A stretch of 43,638 nt of DNA from NCBI GenBank assembly GCA_047635255.1, contig JBLIIR010000001.1, forward strand, positions 1-43,638, in the 5' to 3' direction. The stretch is from Porticoccus sp047635255 (GTDB lineage: Bacteria; Pseudomonadota; Gammaproteobacteria; Pseudomonadales; Porticoccaceae). Below the pieces are notes generated by a model that saw only the letters and a program-made list of their open reading frames with translations, had not been told where the DNA came from and made no database searches. The position numbers and the translations under genes were made by a program. Below are positions 26,395 to 34,008 of this stretch, piece after piece. Position 1 is the stretch's first letter, and each line of letters begins with the position of its first letter.

Positions 26395-27573
26395 TCACAT
26401 CAGTTCAAGGGCAATCGCTAACGCCTCACCTCCACCAATACATACCGCAGCAATGCCTTTCTTTTTTTCATACAACTGCATTGCAGCTAGCAGAGTTACA
26501 ATAATTCGCGCACCAGAGGCCCCTATTGGATGACCCAAAGCGCATGCCCCACCGTGAACATTGACTTTTTCATGAGGCAAGCCTAAGTCTTTCATTGCCG
26601 CCATGGTTACAACAGCAAATGCTTCATTAATCTCATAAAGATCTACGTCATCCTTAGACCAATCCAGTGCTTTTAATAATTTTTTAATAGCTCCAACTGG
26701 GGCTGTAGTGAACCATTCGGGTTCATGTGAATTGCTAGCATAATCAGATACCTTAGCTAAAGGCTTCAATCCTAACTTTTTTGCTACAGATAAACGAGTA
26801 AGCACCAAAGCGGCGGCACCGTCGCTAATAGAGCTGGAATTAGCAGCAGTAACAGAGCCGTCTTTTTTGAATGCTGGCCTTAATTGAGGAATTTTCTCTA
26901 TGTTGCCTTTCCCTGGTTCCTCGTCTTGAGCATATAAAGTATCACCACGACGATTTTTTACAGTAAATGGGGTAATTTCAGAATCAAATTTCCCATCTGT
27001 AATAGCCTGTTGCGCTCTCCTTAATGAAGTAATAGCAAACGCATCTTGCTCCTCGCGAGTAAACTGATACTTACTGCAAGTTTCTTCAGCAAAAAGCCCC
27101 ATAGCACTTTTAGCATAAGCATCCTCTAAGCCATCCATCGTCATATGATCATAAATAGTAGCATCACCAAAACGATAGCCACCTCTACCCTGTGACATGA
27201 GGTACGGGGCATTTGTCATGCTCTCCATCCCACCTGCAATAGCTACATCTGTACGACCAAGAGTCAGGCCATCATATGCGCTCATAACGGCTTTCATGCC
27301 GGAACCGCAAACCTTATTAATAGTGGTGGCGCTGACCCTAACTGGAAGCCCTGCACCTATTGTGGCCTGTCTTGCTGGTGCCTGCCTAAGTCCTGCAGAC
27401 AAAACACATCCCATGTCCACAGAACTAATTGCATCCAAAGGGGCTCCGGAGCGCTCAACAGCAGCTTTTATAGCCGCTGTACCCAGCTCTACTGCAGAGA
27501 CTCCAGAAAACTGGCCCTGCATGCTACCAATAGGCGTTCTAGCCATGCCAACTATTACAACTGGATCAGACAT
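26395..27573 (-). CDS. Acetyl-CoA C-acetyltransferase (thiolase II)
   Basis: This enzyme condenses or cleaves acyl-CoA units; acetoacetyl-CoA is the likely substrate. The 392-residue length and the catalytic residues Cys89 (NKVCGSGMKAV), His348 (ALGHPIGASGAR) and Cys378 (CIGGGEALAIALE) coincide with the numbering of the biosynthetic thiolase PhbA of Zoogloea ramigera. The NEAFAVV motif is present. AGAGGA precedes the ATG, eleven bases after the sspB stop, so it may be co-translated with sspB. A thiolase between dolP and sspB is not part of the usual gene order, and no partner (PHB synthase, reductase, CoA transferase) is in the window. Whether it serves synthesis or breakdown cannot be told. 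Confidence 0.93.
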   Translation of the reverse strand: MSDPVVIVGMARTPIGSMQGQFSGVSAVELGTAAIKAAVERSGAPLDAISSVDMGCVLSAGLRQAPARQATIGAGLPVRVSATTINKVCGSGMKAVMSAYDGLTLGRTDVAIAGGMESMTNAPYLMSQGRGGYRFGDATIYDHMTMDGLEDAYAKSAMGLFAEETCSKYQFTREEQDAFAITSLRRAQQAITDGKFDSEITPFTVKNRRGDTLYAQDEEPGKGNIEKIPQLRPAFKKDGSVTAANSSSISDGAAALVLTRLSVAKKLGLKPLAKVSDYASNSHEPEWFTTAPVGAIKKLLKALDWSKDDVDLYEINEAFAVVTMAAMKDLGLPHEKVNVHGGACALGHPIGASGARIIVTLLAAMQLYEKKKGIAAVCIGGGEALAIALELM

Positions 27574-27584
27574 AATTAAATCCT

Positions 27585-28022
27585 CTATTTCACTATCCTC
27601 AAGGAGGGTTTTTTGTTTACATCAGCAGAACCGCGGTCTCTAGAAAATTTCTTCGATGGTGGCGCTGATTTAACGGAGGTTGGGCCCGATGGTTCCGGAT
27701 CTTTCGGGTTCTCCTCTTGAAAGATCATCCCTTGGCCATTTTCTTGTGCGTAAATTCCAACTATAGACTGGATCGGTAAAAAAATATCACAAGGAGCCCC
27801 GCCAAAACGCGTGCTAAATGAAATCTTCTCATTGTCCATTAGTAGGTTCGTAATAGCCCGGGGCACCAAGTTAAGCACTATCTGGCCATCACTTACATAG
27901 CTTTGCGGCACTTCAACTCCTAGATGATACGCATCAATAGACATATAAGGTGTTAGATTGTTATCAACAATCCACTCGTATACTGCTCGAATTAAGTAAG
28001 GTTTATTTGATGTCATAATCAT
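27585..28022 (-). CDS. sspB: ClpXP adaptor SspB
   Basis: SspB delivers ssrA-tagged and other substrates to the ClpXP protease. The N-terminal substrate-binding domain is clear (RPYL-like KPYLIRAVYEWIVDNN, then LNLVPRAITNLLMDNE and SFSTRFGGAPCDIFLP). A flexible linker rich in Pro, Ser and Lys (about 105-135) leads to the C-terminal ClpX-binding tail PSLRIVK. All 145 residues are in one frame. Two ATGs (residues 1 and 3) are possible starts, neither with a strong ribosome site. It follows sspA after about 56 bases, the standard pair. Confidence 0.96.
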   Translation of the reverse strand: MIMTSNKPYLIRAVYEWIVDNNLTPYMSIDAYHLGVEVPQSYVSDGQIVLNLVPRAITNLLMDNEKISFSTRFGGAPCDIFLPIQSIVGIYAQENGQGMIFQEENPKDPEPSGPTSVKSAPPSKKFSRDRGSADVNKKPSLRIVK

Positions 28023-28078
28023 AGCTGATAAATATCAATTACTAACGATCCATCCTATGCAAAAACTGATACTGTTTG

Positions 28079-28708
28079 TTATTCCATTTCTCTTTCGATT
28101 TCTGACAAGCTTTCTTGAAAAGATTCACGCTCAAAAATACGCGCCATATAGTCATGGAGCGGCTTTGTTTGTCGATTATTGGGCAAGTCTACACCCAAGC
28201 TCTTCAATCGCCATAAAATGGGGGCCAAACAGCAATCTACCAAAGTAAAATATTCGCTCATAAAATAAGGTAAATCTGAAAAAATGGGAGCAAGACTGAC
28301 AAGGCTCTCTTGTAGTTCTTTGCGAGCCTTTTCTGTAATTGGACCCTCAGGAGAGTCAATAATTTTATCTATCTGGGCACTGCAGTCTTTTTCTATACGA
28401 AACATAAATTGACGACTTAAAGCTCTCGCTACAGGATAGACTGGAAGTAATGGGGGATGAGGAAATCGCTCATCTAAATACTCCATCATTACCTTTGTTT
28501 CATACAAAGCCAGTTCACGATCAATGAGTGTAGGAAGCGCACCATAAGGATTAAGTGCCAAGACTTCTTCTGGGATAGCTAGATTATCGACCTCTTCGAT
28601 GTCAACAGTAACTCCTTTTTCTGCCAAGACAATACGAACCCGATGGCTATAATGGCAAGTCGGATCAGAATAAAATGTCATAGATGATCGTTTTGCAACA
28701 ATCCCCAT
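28079..28708 (-). CDS. sspA: Stringent starvation protein A (GST-fold)
   Basis: SspA binds RNA polymerase and affects gene expression in starvation and acid stress. The glutathione-transferase fold is seen in SHRVRIVLAEKGV, LNPYGALPTLIDRELALYE and the helical half with MEYLDERFPHPPLLPVYPVARALSR, a long SspA signature. The 209 residues end just after FERESFQESLSEIERE. TGAGG precedes the ATG at suitable spacing. A terminator separates it from the cytochrome gene upstream, but only about 27 bases remain for a separate promoter, so it may depend on read-through. Confidence 0.96.
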   Translation of the reverse strand: MGIVAKRSSMTFYSDPTCHYSHRVRIVLAEKGVTVDIEEVDNLAIPEEVLALNPYGALPTLIDRELALYETKVMMEYLDERFPHPPLLPVYPVARALSRQFMFRIEKDCSAQIDKIIDSPEGPITEKARKELQESLVSLAPIFSDLPYFMSEYFTLVDCCLAPILWRLKSLGVDLPNNRQTKPLHDYMARIFERESFQESLSEIEREME

Positions 28709-28734
28709 AATAAAACCTCAGTTATAACTATGAA

Positions 28735-28760
28735 TAAAAGAGCGGCTGAATTTGCCGCCC
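28735..28760 (-). terminator. Terminator after the bc1 operon
   Basis: Minus-strand GGGCGGC, loop AAATTCA, GCCGCTC form a 7-bp stem including one G-U pair, followed by TTTTATT. It lies ten bases after the petBC stop codon and before sspA. Confidence 0.7.
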
Positions 28761-28769
28761 AAGCAGGTG

Positions 28770-30803
28770 CTAATGGAGATCTTTCCAGTATTCGCGATTT
28801 AAAAGCCAAACCCAGATGAATAGAAATGCAAGAAAAAGTAACGCATAGACGCCAATTCTCTTACGGTCTTCAGCCATAGGTTCACCAACGTAGGTTAAAA
28901 AATTAACCAGATCAAACATCGCCTCATCAAAATCTTCAGGGGAAAGACTGCCTTCTTCGGAAAGAACATAGCGACCGCACGGGTCGTCTAAGATTTCAGC
29001 TCTAGTTAAAGGGTCCCGCTTAATGCCCCCGTTTGCTGCAAAAACTGGTCCAGGGGTGCACTCTTGCAAACCCTGAAGATCTAACAAAACATGGGGCATA
29101 CCGACGTCTTTAAATACTTTATTGTTTACGCCAAGAGGGCGGCTTTGGTCTGAATAAAAATTTCTAAGGTATGTGTAGATCCACTCGGGAGAGCGCGCCC
29201 TAGCAACTAAAGTTAAGTCTGGCGGTGTGGCGCCAAACCATGCTTTTGCTTTATCTGCAGGCATTGAAATATTCATTAAAGCACCAAACTTTTGGTCTGC
29301 GTATATAAGACTTTCTTTCGCTATAGAAGGAGGTATTTGTAAATCTCTAGCCACTCTTTCCCAACGGGAATATTTTGCAGAATGACAACCCATGCAATAA
29401 TTAACAAACAGCTTAGCCCCGTTTTGCAAAGAAGCTTTGTCGCTCAGGTCAGCATTAAACTCATCGCAGTTCATAGACCCGCAGTCAAAATTAGATTCCG
29501 AACCTACTGCTTTAAGTGGCGCCCATATCAAGAAGAACACAACAAACAAAGCCAGTAAGGATTTCCAGGGGCCCATGCCACCATTCATTGTAATGCGGGC
29601 TGGCTCTGGCTTAGTTTTTTCTATACGAGTCCAAAGCGGCATAGCAAGGAAAAACAAAAAGTACAATGCGGTGCACAATTGAGCCAAAAAGGTTCGCTCT
29701 GGTGTTGGGGCCTTCACTCCAAGAACACCAAGAATAACAAAAGAGGCAGCAAAGACCAGTATGGCTCCACGACTAAAACTACCCTTATACCTCATAGATC
29801 TTACCGGGCTACGATCCAGCCAGGGCAATACAAACATAATGGCAATGGCGGCGGCCATAACTAAAAATCCAGCAAACTTATCTGGGACCGCTCTAAGCAT
29901 TGAGTAAAACGGCGTAAAGTACCACACAGGGGCTATATGCTCAGGAGTCTTAAGGGGATTAGCAATTTCAAAGTTAGCGTACTCCAAAAAATACCCACCC
30001 ATTTCTGGCATAAAAAACAGAATAAAACAAAAAACGAACAAGAATACAGTGATTGGGACAAGATCATGCACTGTATAATAAGGATGAAAAGGGATTCCAT
30101 CTAATGGGATACCATTTTCATCCTTATTTTTCTTAATATCGACACCATCTGGGTTGTTCGAACCCACCTCATGCAATGCCAGAATATGCAAGACAACCAA
30201 AGCCAGTAATATAATAGGTAATGCCACAACATGAAGTGACATGAATCTATTTAGCGTTATACCTGAAATCAGGTAATCCCCTCTCACCCACTGCACAATG
30301 TCCTCGCCAACTATAGGTATTGCACCAAACAATGAGATAATTACCTGCGCTCCCCAGAAAGACATTTGCCCCCAAGGAAGAACGTAGCCCATAAAGGCTT
30401 CAGCCATTAGGGCGACGTAAATAGTCATACCAAAAATCCAAACTAGTTCACGCGGTGGTTTATATGAGCCGTAAATTAATCCACGAAACATATGAAGGTA
30501 GATGACTACAAAAAAAGCTGACGCACCAGTGGAGTGAATATACCTGAGAATCCAACCAAAATCGACGTCACGCATAATATATTCGACTGAAGCAAAGGCT
30601 CTCTCGGATGAACCCTCAAAGCTCATCAGCAACCAAATACCTGATATCAGTTGTATAACTAGTACAACTAACGATAGCACACCAAAATAATACCAAAAAT
30701 TAAAATTCTTAGGGGCATAATACTTAGCCATATGCGTATTCCAAGCACGCATAATTGGTAAACGCGCATCTATCCAGTCACGCAATGATACTAACGCTCT
30801 CAT
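28770..30803 (-). CDS. Fused cytochrome b / cytochrome c1 of the bc1 complex
   Basis: One 677-residue frame encodes both haem subunits of ubiquinol:cytochrome c reductase. Residues 1-405 are cytochrome b: haem ligands His90/His104 and His191/His206, the AFMGYVLPWGQMSFW helix, and the Qo motif in the form PVWY (292-295). Residues 406-677 are cytochrome c1: a signal-like hydrophobic segment (415-428) with a possible cleavage after AVG at 434, haem-binding CMGCH at 470-474 and a C-terminal anchor (about 652-668). No stop interrupts the junction. In-frame ATGs at codons 406 and 410 could allow internal initiation, though neither has a clear ribosome site. A fused gene cut by signal peptidase (fbcH) is known in Bradyrhizobium. 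The start shares a base with the petA stop (TAATG). Confidence 0.96.
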   Translation of the reverse strand: MRALVSLRDWIDARLPIMRAWNTHMAKYYAPKNFNFWYYFGVLSLVVLVIQLISGIWLLMSFEGSSERAFASVEYIMRDVDFGWILRYIHSTGASAFFVVIYLHMFRGLIYGSYKPPRELVWIFGMTIYVALMAEAFMGYVLPWGQMSFWGAQVIISLFGAIPIVGEDIVQWVRGDYLISGITLNRFMSLHVVALPIILLALVVLHILALHEVGSNNPDGVDIKKNKDENGIPLDGIPFHPYYTVHDLVPITVFLFVFCFILFFMPEMGGYFLEYANFEIANPLKTPEHIAPVWYFTPFYSMLRAVPDKFAGFLVMAAAIAIMFVLPWLDRSPVRSMRYKGSFSRGAILVFAASFVILGVLGVKAPTPERTFLAQLCTALYFLFFLAMPLWTRIEKTKPEPARITMNGGMGPWKSLLALFVVFFLIWAPLKAVGSESNFDCGSMNCDEFNADLSDKASLQNGAKLFVNYCMGCHSAKYSRWERVARDLQIPPSIAKESLIYADQKFGALMNISMPADKAKAWFGATPPDLTLVARARSPEWIYTYLRNFYSDQSRPLGVNNKVFKDVGMPHVLLDLQGLQECTPGPVFAANGGIKRDPLTRAEILDDPCGRYVLSEEGSLSPEDFDEAMFDLVNFLTYVGEPMAEDRKRIGVYALLFLAFLFIWVWLLNREYWKDLH

Positions 30804-31405
30804 TAGCTAGCCTCCTGATCTACACCAATGACTACCACATTATCGGTTTCATAAGAATGTGGAGGGACATCTAAATTAGTGGGCGCAGGAACACCTGCAA
30901 ATACTCGCCCAGCAAGATCAAATTTTGAGCCATGACATGGGCAGAAAAATCCTCCATACCAGCCATCTCCGCCTAGATCTTGAGCGCCAACATCTGGACG
31001 AAACATGGGTGCGCAACCTAGATGGGTGCACAGCCCCACAACAATCAGGTACTCTTCCTTGCCTTCAATGGAGCGATGCACCCCATTGACATAGCTTGGT
31101 TGTTTTGAGTTAAGCGACAAAGGGTCCCTAAAGATATCGTCATGGCCACTCAAGGCAGCAATTGTCTCAGGCGTGCGACGAACAACATAGACTGGCTTTC
31201 CTCGCCACTCGAATGTAACCATCTGTCCTGGTTCTATTTTTGAAATATTTACTTTAACTGGCGCACCCGCAGCTTTTGCTTTAGCGCTTGGACTCCATGA
31301 GCCAACAAAAGGAACGGCGGCGGCGGCGGCACCTGCAGCGCCTACAACACAAGTAGCATTTGTCAGGAACCGGCGGCGCCCGTGATTAATACCGTCATCA
31401 GTCAT
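30803..31405 (-). CDS. petA: Rieske iron-sulphur subunit of the bc1 complex
   Basis: The Rieske protein passes electrons from ubiquinol to cytochrome c1. A twin-arginine motif (RRRFLT, 10-15) and an Ala-rich membrane segment (about 20-35) form the uncleaved Tat anchor. The 2Fe-2S ligands are in CTHLGC (126-131) and CPCHGS (155-160). AGGAGAG precedes the ATG. The run of five alanines at 26-30 is encoded by a CGG repeat on the plus strand (31315-31330). It is the first gene of the operon and has a good promoter. Confidence 0.97.
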   Translation of the reverse strand: MTDDGINHGRRRFLTNATCVVGAAGAAAAAVPFVGSWSPSAKAKAAGAPVKVNISKIEPGQMVTFEWRGKPVYVVRRTPETIAALSGHDDIFRDPLSLNSKQPSYVNGVHRSIEGKEEYLIVVGLCTHLGCAPMFRPDVGAQDLGGDGWYGGFFCPCHGSKFDLAGRVFAGVPAPTNLDVPPHSYETDNVVVIGVDQEAS

Positions 31406-31460
31406 GACGCTCTCCTAGCAACTAAGATTGGCAATATTTTATATGTCAAAACGGGTGAGA

Positions 31461-31489
31461 ATAGTACTGAAAAATAAGGATTTTTACAA
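31461..31489 (-). promoter_or_regulatory. Promoter of petA-petBC
   Basis: Minus-strand TTGTAA (31489-31484), a 17-base spacer and TACTAT (31466-31461) give a good sigma70 match. The start point would be near 31454, about 50 bases before the petA ATG. Confidence 0.6.
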
Positions 31490-31585
31490 GGAAATAGCAA
31501 AGAACAATTCATTTTTTATACAGGGAGAGGGAAAGCTCAATAATTTCTAATAACGCTGCATCTTTACAGCGAACTCATGAAGCCC

Positions 31586-31628
31586 TACTCATTAAAAAGC
31601 TCGCAATTTGCGAGCTTTTTAATGAGTA
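31586..31628 (-). terminator. Terminator after rpsI, near-perfect long palindrome
   Basis: TACTCATTAAAAAGCTCGCAA and its reverse complement abut around one base, a 21-bp arm. The functional hairpin is GCTCGC-AAATT-GCGAGC flanked by A5 and T5, so it has a U-run in either direction. It lies eleven bases after the rpsI stop. Confidence 0.88.
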
Positions 31629-31639
31629 GAAAGTCTGTA

Positions 31640-32032
31640 TTAACGCTTAGAAAATTGTGGTCGTTTACGTGCTTTATGCAATCCAACCTTTTTACGTTCA
31701 ACTTCACGAGCATCACGTGTCAGGAAGCCTGCCTTACGAAGCTGACTACGTAAACCCTCATCATATTGCAATAATGCACGAGCAATTCCATGACGAATAG
31801 CACCAGCTTGACCAAAACTACCTCCGCCAGCTACAGTTATATTCAAGTCAAACGTCTTGATGCAATCAACTAGCTCTAAAGGCTGACGAACAATCATTCT
31901 AGCGACTTCCCTACCAAAATACTGGTCTAAGGTCCGATTGTTCACCGTGATGCTACCACCGCCGCTTGCTAGAAATACTCTAGCAGATGACGTTTTTCGA
32001 CGGCCTGTGCCGTAATATTGAGAATCTACCAT
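31640..32032 (-). CDS. rpsI: Ribosomal protein S9 (uS9)
   Basis: S9 is a small-subunit protein whose C-terminal tail reaches the P-site tRNA. The 130 residues show YYGTGRRKTSSARVFL at the N-terminus, GGGSFGQAGAIRHGIARAL in the middle, and the closing KVGLHKARKRPQFSKR; the terminal SKR that touches tRNA is intact. It follows rplM after 13 bases, the standard L13-S9 operon. Confidence 0.98.
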   Translation of the reverse strand: MVDSQYYGTGRRKTSSARVFLASGGGSITVNNRTLDQYFGREVARMIVRQPLELVDCIKTFDLNITVAGGGSFGQAGAIRHGIARALLQYDEGLRSQLRKAGFLTRDAREVERKKVGLHKARKRPQFSKR

Positions 32033-32045
32033 AACTAAATTTCCG

Positions 32046-32474
32046 TTAAATATTTAAATCTTGGGGCTGTTGAGCGCTGTGCGGGTGCGCCTGACCAGCA
32101 TATACTTTCAATTTTTTGAACATAGCTCGCCCTAATGGACCTTTTGGCAGCATACCTTTAACTGCGCTTTGGATGGTTCGCTCAGGCGCCTTTTCAATCA
32201 ATTTCTCGAAACTTATTGACTTCAAACCACCAGGATAACCGGTATGACTATGATAAATTTTATCTTTTGCTTTATTGCCAGTGACCTGAACTTTTTCTGC
32301 ATTAATGACAACTATATAATCCCCAGTATCAACATGAGGAGTATATTCTGGCTTATGCTTTCCACGTAGTCGTGAGGCAATCACTGTCGCCATTCGACCT
32401 AGGGTCTTGTCTGCTGCATCAACAATGTACCAGTCATGCTGTACTGTCTCGGCTTTCGCGCTGTATGTTTTCAT
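32046..32474 (-). CDS. rplM: Ribosomal protein L13 (uL13)
   Basis: L13 is an early-assembly protein of the large subunit. The 142-residue protein has the family blocks WYIVDAADKTLGRMAT, LRGKHKPEYTPHVDTGDY, YHSHTGYPGGLKS and VKGMLPKGPLGRAMFKKL. It is first in the rplM-rpsI operon behind a strong promoter. The leader is about 45 bases; whether it takes part in autoregulation is unknown. Confidence 0.98.
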   Translation of the reverse strand: MKTYSAKAETVQHDWYIVDAADKTLGRMATVIASRLRGKHKPEYTPHVDTGDYIVVINAEKVQVTGNKAKDKIYHSHTGYPGGLKSISFEKLIEKAPERTIQSAVKGMLPKGPLGRAMFKKLKVYAGQAHPHSAQQPQDLNI

Positions 32475-32523
32475 CTAACTCTGCCTAACTAAAATTGGGT
32501 GTGGCTATCACAAAGGAGGGCGC

Positions 32524-32552
32524 ATTTTACAGAGCAGTCATGGTCATTTCAA
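32524..32552 (-). promoter_or_regulatory. Promoter of rplM-rpsI
   Basis: Minus-strand TTGAAA (32552-32547), a 17-base spacer and TAAAAT (32529-32524) are close to consensus. The bases just after the -10 (GCGCCC) form a GC-rich discriminator, as in promoters under stringent control. Confidence 0.75.
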
Positions 32553-32639
32553 GGAGATTCTGCATCTAATAAACAATAATTACTTCTCTTAGGTTATTCA
32601 GACTAAAAAGCTAGCAATTTTATCGACGCTAAATATAGG

Positions 32640-33761
32640 TCAAGGCTGGTGAGGTCTGGCCAGGTACTCATAAGATTGCATTTCCAAGAGACGACTTCTA
32701 GTTCGTTGAAATTCAAAATTAAGAGCGCCATCTTCATATAACAACATCAAACTTACTTCGGCTGAAACAACAAGTTTTACGCTGTGATCATAAAATTCAT
32801 CAACCAAATTAATAAAGCGCCTTGCTTGATCTTCATTTTTTTTGCCCATAACGGGGACACTGGAAACCAAAACAGCATGGAACTCTCGGGACAGCTCAAT
32901 ATAGTCGTTTTGGCTGCGGGGAGCACTGCAAATAACATTAAAGTCAAACCAAACTACTTCTTTGCCCAAACGGCGGCATTGGATTTGACGATTTTCAACT
33001 TCCAGTTTTACATCTACTACAGCTTCGTTGAATAATGGACAAAATACCTCAAAAGCCTCTGTTAAAACTCTATCAGCAGCGGAGTCTAATGGAAAATGAT
33101 AAAGCTCTGCCTGTTCTAAGCTACGCAAGCGATAATCTATCCCACCGTCAACATTAATGATATTCGTATGCTGCTTTAATAGCTCAATAGCAGGAAGAAA
33201 AAGTTGTCGTTGCAACCCATTCGAATAAAGTTCATCTGGCTCAATATTAGACGTAGCTACCAAAGTTACCTGTCTAGCAAACAGCTGCTCAAATAGTTTC
33301 CCTAAAAGCATCGCATCTGCAATGTCAGATACAAAAAACTCGTCAAAACATATCACGCGAGCTTCATCAGCAATATTGTCAGCAACTATATTTAGTGGAT
33401 TTTTTTTTCCCTTGAGTGACTTGAGATCCACATGAATCCTCCGCATAAAGCGATGAAAATGAATCCTCATTTTCATTTCAAAAGGAAGGCTATCAAAAAA
33501 ACTATCCATCAGATAGGTCTTGCCTCGCCCCACCCCTCCCCAAAAATACAGACCCTGAACTGGGGCTGGATCACAAGGAAATACAAGCTGCTTGCGCAAC
33601 TTTGCAAATAATCCTTTTTTAGAGCGCATAAGCTCATCTTCTATCAGTCGCCTATAAAGCAACTGCAGTAAATCTACTGCAATCTCCTGAGATGGATCAT
33701 AATTAAATCCATCTTGCTGAAGGTCTGATAAATATCGCTGTTTCGGTGAAGGTAATATAAT
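32640..33761 (-). CDS. zapE: Cell division ATPase ZapE (AFG1-like)
   Basis: ZapE is an AAA-type ATPase that acts on Z-ring constriction in E. coli. Walker A is FWGGVGRGKTYLMD and Walker B ICFDEFFVSDIADAMLL; LVATSNIEPDELYSNGLQR and the closing FQRTRSRLLEMQSYEYL block are also typical. The first standard start (TTG at 33662) would give 340 residues and omit the conserved N-terminus. Reading on upstream without a stop gives SPKQRYLSDLQQDG and then FNYDPSQEIAVDLLQLLYRR, which matches the N-terminus of ZapE proteins. That stretch has no in-frame ATG, GTG or TTG. The likely start is ATT at 33761 or ATA at 33758, giving 373 or 372 residues (E. coli 375). The upstream boundary is an inference. The gene is divergent from zapG. 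Confidence 0.88.
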   Translation of the reverse strand: MILPSPKQRYLSDLQQDGFNYDPSQEIAVDLLQLLYRRLIEDELMRSKKGLFAKLRKQLVFPCDPAPVQGLYFWGGVGRGKTYLMDSFFDSLPFEMKMRIHFHRFMRRIHVDLKSLKGKKNPLNIVADNIADEARVICFDEFFVSDIADAMLLGKLFEQLFARQVTLVATSNIEPDELYSNGLQRQLFLPAIELLKQHTNIINVDGGIDYRLRSLEQAELYHFPLDSAADRVLTEAFEVFCPLFNEAVVDVKLEVENRQIQCRRLGKEVVWFDFNVICSAPRSQNDYIELSREFHAVLVSSVPVMGKKNEDQARRFINLVDEFYDHSVKLVVSAEVSLMLLYEDGALNFEFQRTRSRLLEMQSYEYLARPHQP

Positions 33762-33853
33762 GTGCGTATACTCGTGTATGGATTAACTACAAATAATTTC
33801 TATTGCGCGTAAACTCTAACGAGGCTTAGCAAAATAGGCGACGAGAACTCATA

Positions 33854-33881
33854 TATTGATAAAGAAAAACTTACCTATAAT
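33854..33881 (+). promoter_or_regulatory. Possible promoter of zapG-degS
   Basis: A perfect TATAAT (33876-33881) stands 16 bases after a weak TATTGA (33854-33859). It lies about 130 bases before the zapG start, in the zapE-zapG divergent gap. Confidence 0.4.
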
Positions 33882-34008
33882 ATGTTTAGCATAAAAAACC
33901 ATTGAAAAAATATTGCCCATAACTCCCTACATCTTTGTAGACTATAACTGTTTAAGGATAAGATGTGACAATAGCACTAAATTCAATAAACTTTACGGAG
34001 ATCATATC

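Noticed and set aside
27197..27643. Open frame of 148 codons on the plus strand
   Set aside because: It is antisense to the thiolase and the sspB tail, both of which have clear catalytic or binding motifs.
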